Positions 1-19,044 are shown, counted from the stretch's first letter. The stretch: DNA of 64,000 nucleotides from Oscheius onirici (GCA_932521025.1 OW051470.1:2094501-2158500), one strand, 5' to 3'. Program-made: numbers and translations. Notes: a model not told the origin generated them from the letters alone.

Positions 1-170
1 CAGCCGGAAAGGGGTCAGAAGAGACCGGTTGAGTGGGGAAGGGAGCAGAAGGGATCAGAAGAGGTGGTTGACTGGGGAAAAGAGCAGAAGTTAAGAAGAA
101 AACACATGTAGAAAAGCCACCGACAGGCGGCGAAGCCGGCTGGTAAAAGATTAACATGAAAAAACTTGAC
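1..170. repeat. Dispersed repeat, GATC/CTTCCC-unit type (copy 1)
   Basis: The first about 150 bases hold imperfect roughly 30-bp units (variants of GGGATCAGAAGAG followed by GGTTGA.TGGGGAA) and end in a GC-rich inverted motif (CCGACAGGCGGCGAAGCC). The reverse complement of the same arrangement occurs at about 40840-41010, so this is one end of a dispersed element cut by the window edge. No coding potential was seen. Confidence 0.6.
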
Positions 171-615
171 ATGCTACGCTAAAAGTTGTAGCCCCTGACG
201 TCCTCTACAACTTTGCAAAACATCAAAAAGTTGAAAAATGCTGTTTTGACCCTGAACAATGTGGAAACGTAATTGTGTATCTTACGCAAGGGGGTGCTTC
301 TAATAGAGGTAATACGGTACTTCCTGTTTTTTTTGTACAGCTTAATGATATTGTAATGATATCCGTATCACCATCTGCGACAAGACCATACATGACGTGG
401 GATTATTGGAGCTTTCCTCACAGCCTGTGACTCACTCGACAAATATAGTTTTGGCCCTTGTACTCGTCACTCTCAGTCTGTTTCAGTCTTCTCTTCCTCG
501 CCATGGCCACAATAACTCGAGAACCCATTGGATGTATTGAAGAAGAAAGGAGAGCGAACGGAGAATTTGTTTCTTCCCCTGTCGTTGGTAAGTCAAAAAA
601 AAGCAAAAAAGGTTT

Positions 616-686
616 GCGTCCGGGGGGAATCGAACCCCCGTCGAATGCTTGGAAGGCATCCATGCTGACCATTACACCACGGACGC
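616..686 (-). tRNA. tRNA-Gly (TCC)
   Basis: A full cloverleaf is readable on the minus strand: acceptor GCGTCCG, D arm, anticodon loop with TCC, and T arm GGGGGTTCGATTCCCCC. It is followed at a fixed spacing by a plus-strand tRNA-Pro, a pairing repeated at 10436, 17220 and 19531 and inverted at 22045. Confidence 0.95.
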
Positions 687-808
687 TGTGTTATTGCGAA
701 TAATTAGCCTGGTGGGATGCTGGATTGGAAAGTGATCAAGATCCAGGAACAGGTTCTGGTCAAGATTGGATATCTGACGTCCCGAAAGGTGATTTGAACC
801 CAAATATC

Positions 809-880
809 GGCCGAGTGGTCTAGTGGTATGATTCTCGCTTAGGGTGCGAGAGGTCCCGGGATCGATCCCCGGCTCGGCCC
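809..880 (+). tRNA. tRNA-Pro (AGG)
   Basis: Cloverleaf with acceptor GGCCGAG/CTCGGCC, anticodon AGG in the loop CTTAGGG, and T arm CCGGGATCGATCCCCGG. The 122-bp spacer to the upstream tRNA-Gly is conserved in the other copies of this pair. Confidence 0.95.
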
Positions 881-1226
881 CCACTTTTTGCCTGTTTTAG
901 AGGCAACGAAACATTTCAGATGTCCAGGTTTGTGACGGTTGCTGCTTTCTTTGCGGACTCGGCTGTGGAAAATGCTGTGATCATAGAAACTGCGACTGTC
1001 ACCACTGTCACTGCTCCCACTGCGATTGCGGACATTGTGACTGTGGCCACGTTGATTGCGGTCATTGTAACTGTTAATAAACTCTTTCCTTCGAAAACTG
1101 ACGAGTGGCTCCCTCTCTTCAATTTTGGTCAGTAATTGCAGTTTGGGAGAGGAGGCGCTCTATTACGGAGGCACTGGGCTCCCGCAACCTAATACCCAAA
1201 TTGACTGCGACAGGAGCCCCGTGAAG

Positions 1227-10337
<9,111 letters not shown>

Positions 10338-10435
10338 AGAGTTATTGGATGTCGAACAGTAATAAAGTACAGACAAAAAAGAGTTAGTGGGAGAGTTTGC
10401 AAAGCCACGAAAGCAAAAAAGACAAAAAACGATTT

Positions 10436-10506
10436 GCGTCCGGGGGGAATCGAAACCCCGTCGAATGCTTGGAAGGCATCCATGCTGACCATTACACCAC
10501 GGACGC
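10436..10506 (-). tRNA. tRNA-Gly (TCC), T-arm variant
   Basis: Same body as the copy at 616, but one base of the T stem is changed (GGGGTTTCGATTCCCCC against GGGGGTTCGATTCCCCC), which unpairs the base pair next to the T loop. It may be weakened or a pseudogene. It forms the repeated Gly/Pro pair with the tRNA-Pro at 10629. Confidence 0.8.
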
Positions 10507-10628
10507 TGTGTTATTGCGAATAATTAGCCTGGTGGGATGCTGGATTGGAAAGTGATCAAGATCCAGGAACAGGTTCTGGTCAAGATTGGATATCTGACGT
10601 CCCGAAAGGTGATTTGAACCCAAATATC

Positions 10629-10700
10629 GGCCGAGTGGTCTAGTGGTATGATTCTCGCTTAGGGTGCGAGAGGTCCCGGGATCGATCCCCGGCTCGGCCC
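10629..10700 (+). tRNA. tRNA-Pro (AGG)
   Basis: Identical in the tRNA body to the copy at 809, with the same conserved 122-bp spacer to the neighbouring tRNA-Gly. Confidence 0.95.
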
Positions 10701-10834
10701 CACTTTTTGCCGGGTTTGAGCCAGACAATTTTTTTGAACGAATTAGACTTCCGGTACGATGATTCATACCAAGTTTCTGCAAAATTTTCCGGAGAGTAAA
10801 CGTTACCTCACCCCTCTTTGTCTTTTCTTATCAG

Positions 10835-11261
10835 TTCGGACACATTAGCTTGACTCACTCCTTCTTTCCCAAATTTTCTTCCACCAACTCTCGAATTTCA
10901 ATTGATTCCAGTCAGTCCTCAGTCGAAGAAAAACTAGTACCAGTACCAGAAAATGAATCTTCTGAACCTACAGTCCTCGAAGAAGAAGTCAATGTTCCCA
11001 GTAAAAAAGTAGTAACAGAAGAGCCGACACCAATTGCATGGACAAGGAATTTTATACCCCCGAAGTCGGAGCCGGAACCAGAGTCTTGTTGTGAGTTTCA
11101 GCATTTATAGTTTTGGTAATTATTTGGTTTCAGATGAGATGTGTTGTCCGGAAAAAGATCGAGCGGAAATATTTTGCTGTCTGTGTTCCACCGTTGCGGA
11201 ATGTTGTTGTATGTTACTCTGTGATATGATATTTACTCATTGTGTGCTTGATGGCCAATAA
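10835..11261 (+). CDS. Small protein with a Cys-rich tail, start not located
   Basis: Two exons (10835-11090 and 11134-11261) are in phase and give about 127 residues. The first part is polar and rich in Ser, Glu and Pro; the tail is packed with cysteines (CCPEK, FCCLC, ECCCMLLCD). The donor TT|GTGAGT and acceptor TTTCAG|AT are good. The stop codon overlaps an AATAAA (11257-11262), a common compact nematode ending. There is no ATG in the first exon and an AG precedes 10835, so either an upstream exon is missing from this model or the gene is misread. No family was recognised. Confidence 0.45.
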
Positions 11262-11285
11262 ATTTTAAGTGATTGCAGTGGAGGT

Positions 11286-13087
11286 TCATTTCTTAGTAGA
11301 AGCAGTGCTTGGAGCTGCTGTAGTCGGAGCTGTCGTCGCTGCCGGTGTTGTGGCGGGATCCGTTTTCGGCGTCTTCTCCGTCTTTGGTTTCTTGGCTCCC
11401 TTTTTCTGCAACTGAATGTCTTGAAGAGCTTTAACCAGCTTCGTAGCGTCAATCATTCTCCCGTCGCTGCCCAGTTTTCCTCCAGGTCCGCCGGCTTTTC
11501 TGCAAGTTTTAGTTTAAAAAAAGTGCTGGAAAACAAACTGCGGTAAGAATTCTTCCTCGGGAATTTCCGGATCCTCGTCAAAGCCGAGACGTCTGGGATG
11601 ATGATAGCATTGTTCAACTGTGTGCTTTCGCCAGGACTGAAAAAATATGGTGTTTTTAGAAAAATTAGAACCAATCCAATAACTTTCCAACATCCAACAG
11701 AATAAGCCGTACCTCTCGATTGTTATCCACAGCCACTGAACATAAAGGACACCATTGTGCTCCTTCAGGAGCTTTTCTTCCTCTGCAGAGAGGATGATCG
11801 ATGCCCTCCTTTTCGTCATTTTTGTGCATTGCCAGTCCACAACGAGAGCATGAAACCATGGATTCTCCGAGAAAACTGCATCTCTTCAAATAGTGGTCTG
11901 TGAGTTCGGAGACCTAAAAGATGCTCAATGATATGATCAACACGAAAATTTGGTAAAGATGTGTCCTCGGTAGTATAGTGGTGAGTATCCGCGTCTGTCA
12001 CATGCGAGACCCGGGTTCAATTCCCGGCCGGGGAGAACTTTTAATATTTTTTTGCCTCTGTTGGTTCGGAAAGTTCTTACCAACAAAACCTTCTGACAGT
12101 AACGGCATCTGTTCATCATCATACAGCCGTAAGCATAATGGTCCTCTCTACCCTTTTTCGTCCCCAAATTGCGGTCTCCTTCGTCACAAAACTCGCATAT
12201 CCTAAAATTTAGAATTGTTTAGAAAGCACAAAGTTTACCCAGAAGTATCCGGCAGGTCGTAAGGATCATCCCAGACCTGTCCATCACGTCCTTTCTGTCC
12301 TGGAAAGCCGTTCGGAAATAGGCGCTCATTTCTCTTTACATAAACCTGATTGTTTTGAGATAAAAAACAAGAAATTATCGCACCTCGTTAGATTGAACCT
12401 TCATCGGTGTTCCAACTCGTTGCGGAGTCTTTGCTCTCTGTGGTGTGGTTGCCCGTTTCACCGATCTCGGTCTGTCTTCAGTTACTGGTCGTTCTCGGAC
12501 TCTTGGAACGCTGCGAGGTTTGAAGCGAGCGTCTTCCGGAGTCTTTGGTCTGAAATTTGTAGTTTTTCTGTCTCCCGGTCTGTCTCTCTTCACTCACCTA
12601 ACCCATTTAGGAGTAGGCGGTCTCGGCTCCCTATCTGGAGTCCATTTGGAATCGACTCCAAAAGCATGCATTTCATCGTTTCCCATGATCAGATCAGCAT
12701 AGGCGTTCCTGACTGCTTTCTCCTTGACCTGGAGAATGTTTTTTTGCTCATTTTTCATAATTTTTTACCCTTTCCATATCCTTGTTGATTTTCTGGGACG
12801 CTGAATTGTCTCCGACCAGAATGGCATTGCTCCTCTGCTGACCAAGTCGCAGCAATTCACCTTCAGCTTGAGACAGTTCATCAATTGCTCCTTCGCAGAG
12901 ATGTGCCTTAAAAATTCTTAAAAGTGACCAAAAAGATTGCAATACCTTGACTGGAAGATCTCGTTGCTGGTATTGAAGAGCTCTTTTCCTCAAATTGTTC
13001 TTCAATGTTCTCACCGTACTCAATGGATCTTCTCCAAGTTCAGACGGTTTTTCTCGGTACCCAGAAGGCTTGTAACTGTTATTAGGC
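11286..13087 (-). CDS. CEP104-like centrosome/cilium protein (main exons)
   Basis: Nine exons join in phase: 12946-13087, 12769-12906, 12598-12728, 12384-12549, 12239-12345, 12081-12201, 11713-11913, 11539-11636, 11286-11499. From N to C they give a charged coiled coil, a Pro/Arg/Thr-rich linker, then a zinc-finger array with repeated pairs (CEFC, CRYC, CSRC, CPLC plus spaced His/Cys) ending HTVEQCYHH, and a Lys/Thr/Ala-rich tail ending STASTKK. Coiled coil plus this Cys/His array is the signature of CEP104, a microtubule plus-end and ciliary-tip protein. The TOG and jelly-roll domains of vertebrate CEP104 are not found, so the protein is short. The first exon begins at an acceptor and has no ATG; its phase fits the candidate exons at 16812-17044. 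A tRNA-Asp lies inside one intron on the opposite strand. Confidence 0.8.
11964..12035 (+). tRNA. tRNA-Asp (GTC), inside a CEP104-like intron
   Basis: Cloverleaf with acceptor TCCTCGG/CCGGGGA, anticodon loop CTGTCAC (GTC), and T arm CCGGGTTCAATTCCCGG. It lies antisense to the host gene, between the exons ending at 12081 and starting at 11913. Confidence 0.95.
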
Positions 13088-13119
13088 CTGTAAAATACGA
13101 GCGTGAAAAAATATTGCAA

Positions 13120-14447
13120 TAGTGATCGAAGAATTAAGAACTTTTTGCCTGCTATCCACTTTCATCTATTTTAACTTCCTCCCAAGTCCGTGTCTGTTTG
13201 AAGCTCTAATTGGCAATAAAAAAGAGATTTGTGAAAATTCGATAAATGTTGTTTTGTTTTGTTAAAAGCTTCTTTGAAAAACTCAAAAGCAATTAGTCAG
13301 TTCTGGGATAAAACAGTTAGGGGAACATTGCTGAAGTCAGGTAGATCTGCTGTGGCAACTTTCAAAAAAAGGGGATAGAATTCATAGGACGCGATGAATC
13401 TAATTGTAAGAGCAGTGGGACAGATTGTGAAACTTCGCAAAAAGAGGGGGAATCTCCAATTTTAGCCCTGAACCTTGTTTGTTCCCAAGTCTGTGTGTGT
13501 GTGTTAGTATGTCGGAAGTAATTGGTAGATAGTGGAATTTCCTTTCTTCCTTTGTAGATTCATGCTTTTGGAAACTTTTCGTCCAGAAAAAGAATCGTCT
13601 AGATAGACAGACAAGTCAGCCGGAGACTCGTCCAGAATTGCTGGCTAATGTGAAGTTTTTGATCAACAGTAAACATGTTATCTCGGGACTAAAAAAAGAA
13701 ACTTTTCTCTACAGACGTGTTTCTGGATTAGGATCTAATGACGGTAAACTGTGAAAGTTTTAAGTCCACAACTTGTCGCAACGTTTGGAAAGTTTTTCCA
13801 TCCATCAGTGTTGGGCAACATAGTTGTCTTCATGGAATACCTTTCCAGTAGTTTCAATCCAAATGCGTACCAATCAAAGATCATGTCACCTAGATAGTCC
13901 TCACAATCGAATAGTCCTTGTCACATGGCCCAATTTCCCATGGTTCCATGCCCACTCGGCATATTCCCACTCGTAAAGCGTTCTCGCTTCTCACCTAAAT
14001 TACCCTCGACCTGTGCTTTTGGCACAGACTCCGCCCTCTCGATTTTGCATAAATACCGAGGAGATTGTCACTATCCAAACAGTCTTCCCTCTCCACAATA
14101 TTGGCTCGATTCGGCGGTGTAGCTCTCCTCCAGTGAAATGGATATGGAACTTTCACCGGGAGTACTTCATCGCCGAAAAGGGCTGAACCTCTGGACAGTT
14201 CTAGACTTTTCGAAAATGTTCATCACAGTGAAATCTTATGAGAATTTTCACCGGGAGAACATTTTTGGATGGTTAGGGACTAACAAATTCTCTCATTCTT
14301 CAGCTGTCCTCGATCTAAAAGGTTCCAATCTCCTTGCTCGGAGAAAAGTCAGGGAAGCAGTGTGTCTCTGAACAAAAGTCTTCTGGCCTGTGCCGTATCG
14401 TCTCTTCTCCAAGCTCCCCTTATCATCCAAGAGCGAATAATAACTTC
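13120..14447. other. Noncoding stretch inside the CEP104-like intron
   Basis: I see no exon here. The only notable content is A/T-rich spacer and two similar blocks at about 14138-14165 and 14228-14258, both containing TTTTCACCGGGAG or TTTCACCGGGAG, just upstream of the SL RNA gene. They may be promoter-related or a local duplication; nothing further can be said from sequence alone. Confidence 0.3.
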
Positions 14448-14550
14448 GGTTTAATTACCCAAGTTTGAGGTATTCAAATGCTTCCGACCCTATAAACATA
14501 GAGGTTGAAAGAAATTTTGGAACAGCCTTCCCAGTCTCGGGAAGGCTACA
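14448..14550 (+). ncRNA. SL1 spliced-leader RNA gene
   Basis: The first 22 bases are an exact SL1 leader (starts GGTTTAATTACCCAAG, ends TTTGAG), immediately followed by a splice donor GTATTC. Downstream, at about 14513-14523, is an Sm-type site AAATTTTGGAAC, then a 3' hairpin (AGCCTTCCC / GGGAAGGCT). This is the layout of nematode SL1 RNA, which donates its leader to the 5' end of pre-mRNAs by trans-splicing. No 5S rRNA gene lies next to it in this window, although in C. elegans the SL1 genes sit in the 5S repeat. The 3' end is estimated from the hairpin. Confidence 0.9.
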
Positions 14551-14864
14551 AGAAAACGTTGAATACCCGAAGCCTTATGGGTTATTCCTCGAAGGCTCAT
14601 AAACTAGACAATTTTCTTGTTAGAGGCAATCCATAAAGTTTCCAATTTTCTCAGCTTTGCGCACTCTTTGCATTCTCTCACAATCAGCTGAGCGTTTTGA
14701 AAAAGACAAAAAATGTTCTGAGAAAAAGGCTCAGCAAACCCCAAATCCAATATCCTATCGTAGCTCAACATGAAAGTCTCTCCTGCTGAAGTTTGGTGTT
14801 ATTCTGTAAAGTTTGACAGAATAGAGTGCTAGTTTCTGTGAGATCTCAACAGCTAGCGCGTGCC

Positions 14865-15175
14865 ATATCTTCATGTTGCGTACCTATTATCAATTTACGC
14901 GAAATTGCGTACATGCCAGAGTACGGTTTGTGCAAAAAAGAGAGCTCGACTGTAACTCATTTAGTTCCCCGCAAGACCCTTATAACATGGAAACATAGGA
15001 TACTCACAATCAGCCAAGTTTCCTGGTGTTATTCCGGTCTCGCGGCAAACAAAATGGGTTACGGTCGAGCTTTTTTTTTTTGAACAAACTATAATTTGAA
15101 CATTAACACGTACGTACAGTTTGTCGTACGCAATTTTGCGTGGCTGAAAAATACTCAACTTTGCCGTTTGGCACG
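14865..15175. mobile_element. Degenerate hairpin element
   Basis: Two arms pair imperfectly: AGAGAGCTCGACTGTAAC with its complement GGGTTACGGTCGAGCT, and TTTACGCGAAATTGCGTAC with GTACGCAATTTTGCG. The middle holds GGATACTCACAATCAGCC, close to the core of the short elements at 51289, 53573 and 63651, and one edge (TTTTTTGAACAAACTATA) resembles their terminal repeat. It is probably an old non-autonomous transposon. Confidence 0.5.
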
Positions 15176-15448
15176 AGCAAGTCTTGGACGGTAGTAGAGT
15201 TAATCAGCACTAAAACTACAGCTGTGAAGTATTCATCCTAGTTTTGTTCAATTTGAACATTTGTCTAGACTACTTTTCGATCACTTGATCTCTACAATTA
15301 TGACTCATTCCCCGTCTATTTCCCTTTCCTTCCCATCATAAACCACATGAGAGGACGTCTGTTTCATAAATGCTGTTTTATATGCCTCGCATCGCCGTTC
15401 ATCTTCCCATGTAAAGTAGCCTCGGGTTCCATTCTTCACCAAAAAAGA

Positions 15449-16764
15449 ATGGCGCTCTTCGTCTTTTTACTATTGGCTCTCCAATGGAACTCTGTTATTT
15501 CTGTTAACGAGCCGTTGGCGATTCATAGAAGATTCCGAAACGGCTTTTCAGCTGCCTACAATGACTACGATTTTGATAAGGCCGTCTCGGTGGGTTTAAT
15601 CATTTTTTGGATAGAAATGAGAGTTTAGTTTTACGCCAAAAACGCGACTATGATTCACCGTCGATCAATCTCAGAGGATCCTTCTCTACAAGTGGAAGAG
15701 AAGTCGAAAATGAGAGGTCATAAAGGTTAGTTCTTTGAATTTTGTCTACTCAGCCAGCCAGAGGAATCTGCGGTCATTTAGATTCTGTTAGTAGCGGAAA
15801 TCGCTAGTCTTCTTGAACAGAAATTTTTTTTAAAGATCTGATTGGTTAGTAAAACAGACTACACCAATCTTACACACTTTCCTCACTAGTAAAAAATGTC
15901 TTGCTTTTTGGCTTGTCCTGCAAGGATGCAGATCAAATCGAAACCTACTGTTATTAGGATTTTGTAGAAATGAAAACTAACATGTTTGTTTCCAAATATA
16001 GCTCACCAGCCACAAAGAATTACCCGACCGTCTACCAAAGTTTTTTTTTCAAAAATATGACCGTAATCCAATTATGATTATACTTGGGCAGCGAGCCGGC
16101 TCGAGCCGGACGGTTTTTTTTTGCGATTCTCTCCAAATCTGTTCCAATTTTCTCGATTTTTTTTCCAGACATTGGTTACTGGTTAACCGACTTCTAGCAA
16201 ACAAGAAATTGAAATTAAATTTAGTAATTTTCGAGAAAAATGGAAAAGTGTGTGGGCTCGAGCCGCCGAGCTTTACTATTTTTCTCGAAAATTACTAAAT
16301 TTAATTTCAATTTCTTGTTTGCTAGAAGTCGGTTAACCAGTAACCAATGTCTGGAAAAAAATCGAGAAAATTGGAACAGATTTGGAGAGAATCGCAAAAA
16401 ACCGCCCGGCTCGGTGCCCAAGTATAATTTATGATGACCTTCATTTACATGCATATCTTGACTGTAGTTTTCTAGCTGCTTGGGTTACGGTAGCTTTTTT
16501 TAATCTTCGAACTGCTTATCAAAATCTTCAGACTTGAAAGATTTCTTCGAGAACGAAAAGCGTCGCGGAGCCGACAAAGTCAGTTTTTGGAATGGAGTGG
16601 AGGAATTGGAGACTGATGACTCAGTTCGCGGCTACGGAATTATTCAGCTCGAAATGAAGACTGGTTATCAGGAGGAAGGACGTTACGAAATTCTGTTCCA
16701 GAAAGTCGAGGATTCGAAATGGCTCGTAACAGAAGAATGGACTAACCTTACCAGAATCAACTGA
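15449..16764 (+). CDS. NTF2-like secreted protein, intact
   Basis: Three exons (15449-15589, 15629-15725, 16532-16764) join to 156 residues: a signal peptide starting MALFVFLLLALQWNSVIS, a helical segment with the motif AAYNDYDFDKAVSFYA, and a beta-rich C-terminal half (SFWNGVEELE, YEILFQKVED, WLVTEEW). This matches the NTF2-like/DUF4440 pattern of many small secreted nematode proteins. AATAAA lies at 16787. Intron 2 (15726-16531) is almost half occupied by a long hairpin element. It is the undamaged paralogue of the two broken copies inside the glr intron. The ligand is unknown. Confidence 0.8.
16078..16427. mobile_element. Long hairpin (fold-back) element in an intron
   Basis: Two arms of about 165-170 bases, 16078-16247 and 16270-16427, are near-perfect reverse complements around a short GC-rich centre (GGGCTCGAGCCGCCGAG). 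Transcribed, it would form one long RNA hairpin inside intron 2 of the NTF2-like gene. It carries no open frame and fits a fold-back or MITE-like element. Confidence 0.8.
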
Positions 16765-16811
16765 CTTTCTAACTTATTTTTCTTCAAATAAAAGTTTCTA
16801 AAAAAAACTCA

Positions 16812-17044
16812 CAGATCATAACTACCGTCTCCTTTCAGCAGTTCTGGGTCAACTTTCTTTGGAGTCTTGGGCTTCGGTTCGGAACTTTTTGGGACAAATT
16901 TGGCTGGTGGCTTTCCTATCATTCAAAATTTCTGGGAAATTTGAAAAACCCACCTTCCGCGGTTGGAGGAGCCTTACCGTAACCTGCAGCGTCTCTCCGG
17001 TTAAGATACTCGTTGTATTCCAGATCGAATTTGGACATGGGCAT
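16812..17044 (-). CDS. Candidate 5' exons of the CEP104-like gene, frame broken by one base
   Basis: An ATG at 17044 opens an exon (16954-17044) encoding MPMSKFDLEYNEYLNRRD and onward. A second exon runs 16812-16915 and ends at donor CT|GTGAG. That end is in the right phase to continue into the CEP104-like exon at 13087. The 104-base exon must be 103 bases for the frame to hold throughout: its first half reads K/P-rich in one frame and the second half (KVDPELLKGDG) in the next. The break lies in the short T/G run near 16857-16862 (plus strand), suggesting a homopolymer error or a mutation. With 103 bases the whole gene would be 503 residues. It could instead be a separate small gene. Confidence 0.4.
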
Positions 17045-17219
17045 TTTTTTTTTGAAAAGAGGGAGGGAATAACAAGAAAATGTCGAAAAGACCCTTCCTG
17101 TTCTTTATGAATATTCAGGTCTTGTTGCTAGGCAGAGATTTCTAGAAGGGGTTAGAAGAATGATCAATAAAGTTTGTTCAAAAGAAGAGAATTGGGGGGA
17201 TCAAATGCAAAAGAGATTT

Positions 17220-17290
17220 GCGTCCGGGGGGAATCGAACCCCCGTCGAATGCTTGGAAGGCATCCATGCTGACCATTACACCACGGACGC
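17220..17290 (-). tRNA. tRNA-Gly (TCC)
   Basis: Intact copy identical in body to the one at 616. It is the first member of a Gly/Pro/Ile cassette (17220-17902) that is repeated in inverted order at 21613-22316. Confidence 0.95.
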
Positions 17291-17413
17291 GATGTTGTGC
17301 TGAATTTTTACCCGAGTGGGATCGCTGGATTGAAAAGTGACCAAGATCCAGGAACAGGTTCTGGTCAAGATTGGATATCTGACGTCCCGAAAGGTGATTT
17401 GAACCCAAATCGT

Positions 17414-17485
17414 GGCCGAGTGGTCTAGTGGTATGATTCTCGCTTAGGGTGCGAGAGGTCCCGGGATCGATCCCCGGCTCGGCCC
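17414..17485 (+). tRNA. tRNA-Pro (AGG)
   Basis: Intact copy with acceptor GGCCGAG/CTCGGCC and anticodon AGG, second member of the Gly/Pro/Ile cassette. Confidence 0.95.
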
Positions 17486-17696
17486 GACATTTTGCTGGAT
17501 TCTGGAACGGTTTACAGGTTCAGAACAGTCTTTGGCACCCACACACCACAGCTGGAGTGATGGCAAACAGTTTACTCCCGAACAAACAACAATTAAGTAC
17601 ATCTCCATCTTGGACTGTGACCTCAGGAGATGGTCAGGCAGATAATGCAAAGAAACCCGCGAACCGAAAGGAAATTTTGAAAAAAAAATTCAGATT

Positions 17697-17781
17697 CAGT
17701 CTCAGAAGTCTGCAACATCCAAAGTTGTTTTGGAGGAAATCGAAAAGAAGAACGCTACCAACCAAAATATCAGTGATTTGA
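17697..17781 (+). pseudogene. Duplicated 3' end of a serpentine receptor gene
   Basis: This stretch reads SLQHPKLFWRKSKRRTLPTK and then stops at 17781. It is nearly identical to the C-terminal tail of the receptor gene at 39753-41861. Both copies abut a tRNA-Ile in the same relative orientation, so a block of receptor tail plus tRNA was copied together. No upstream exons are present here. Confidence 0.75.
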
Positions 17782-17811
17782 AAAATAAGTGAAGAGAAAC
17801 AAAAAGAGTTT

Positions 17812-17902
17812 GCCGCCAGCAGGGGTCGAACCTGCGACCTTGGGCTTATTAGATCCACGCTCTAACCGACTGAGCTATATATATATATATATATATGGCG
17901 GC
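17812..17902 (-). tRNA. tRNA-Ile (AAT) split by a (TA)n run, probable pseudogene
   Basis: The minus strand carries acceptor GCCGCC, D arm, anticodon loop CTAATAA (AAT) and T arm of the tRNA-Ile seen at 18637, 21613 and 39650. The TA between the acceptor stem and the D arm has expanded to about ten TA repeats (17877-17896). One anticodon-stem base also differs (TGGATCT for TGGGTCT). It is unlikely to fold and mature normally. Confidence 0.8.
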
Positions 17903-18002
17903 TGATAGAAGCACCAAAAATCCAGCAGAACAAATTCCTCACTACCAACCCCTGGTATTTTACCATTCTGAAAACCGCTATCAGGTCGAGAAAAAACTTT
18001 AT

Positions 18003-19044
18003 TTACTCATCACAGAGGCAATAACCACGATTGCATCTCAATCCATGACAATCTCTTTCAGTGTGCCGCTGATCACACTCCTTTACATTACAGAAGTTGA
18101 CCAGGTACTCGCTTTCATAATAGTTGTGAAGAACAAAAGCGCCAGTACAGTCACAGTATCCTCTTCTGTTACAGGCTCCCTTGAAGTTGCCGCAGTCGTG
18201 ATCTCCATTGCAACTAAAGATATTTCTCATGAGAACTGAGTCAACCTTACGGTAGATTGTTTACGCAGGAGGCACAATCACACGTTCCCAAATGATCACC
18301 GATACAACGACCTCCGGGACAGTTGGCGTGAGCGTAACAGTCAGCAAAGGCGGTACACTCGAACTCGCGAATCTGAGGGGATACTTGTGGTGAAACAATG
18401 AGTCTCAACTTACTGTCTGCTCTGAAGAGACGGTAGTCTGACGAGGGAAGCGAAAGATCTCGCTGAAGGCTGTAAGGAAAATTTGCTTGTTACCAGTTGA
18501 AAGGAAAACTCAGAAGATTTAAGGACTTCACTTTTAAAACCTCAGACATGTTTTAGTAGCGTTGTCGCTAGACGAAACAAAATAAAAGGTAGAAACATAT
18601 TTGGGGAGAAATCGTTTCAAAAACAAAAAAGAGTTTGCCGCCAGCAGGGGTCGAACCTGCGGCCTTGGGCTTATTAGACCCACGCTCTAACCGACTGAGC
18701 TATGGCGGCCCATGGAAGTTCGAGAAATCCAGAAGAAGAAATTCTTTGCGAACAGAACCCCGAATTTTTTGACTAGACATGCAAAATGTTGACTAAAAAA
18801 CTTCCGCAGGTGAAAGTCTGATAAGTTTTGTTTGAACCGAGTAGTGATACACATACGCTCCCTGCACGCATAGCAGTATTATCAGCTTGAAAGCTTGACT
18901 TATTAGCTTACCGCCTCTCAGAATTTCAAAAAGTTGTTCTACTGAATCATCAGAATCCGATTGAACATATTTACAATTGGAGAGAGACATTCGAGACTTA
19001 CCTGTAGCCCCACAAAAACTGAAAAATATCAGTTCCAGTTGCAT
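18003..19044 (-). CDS. Secreted Cys-rich (EB/EGF-like) protein
   Basis: Four exons (19002-19044, 18414-18469, 18251-18372, 18003-18213) join in phase to 143 residues. Exon 1 supplies a signal peptide (MQLELIFFSFCGATA). The mature part has about 17 cysteines in spaced pairs (CTAFADC, CPGGRC, CDCASC, CNGDHDC, CNRRGYCDC, CNRGYCLC), like EB or EGF-type modules of nematode secreted proteins. A second possible ATG (near 18560) gives a poor signal peptide and the wrong phase, so the distal exon was preferred. AATAAA follows the stop on the minus strand. A tRNA-Ile is nested in intron 1. The ligand and exact family are not known. Confidence 0.72.
18637..18709 (-). tRNA. tRNA-Ile (AAT)
   Basis: Intact cloverleaf: acceptor GCCGCCA/TGGCGGC, anticodon AAT, T arm GCAGGTTCGACCCCTGC. 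It lies on the same strand as, and within intron 1 of, the Cys-rich secreted gene. Confidence 0.95.

Noticed and set aside
920-1135. Overlapping Ala/Val/Thr-rich frames on both strands
   Set aside because: The stretch is a simple CACTGT/GATTGCGG-like repetitive sequence that is open in both directions; no splice partners, signal peptide logic or polyadenylation signal support a gene.
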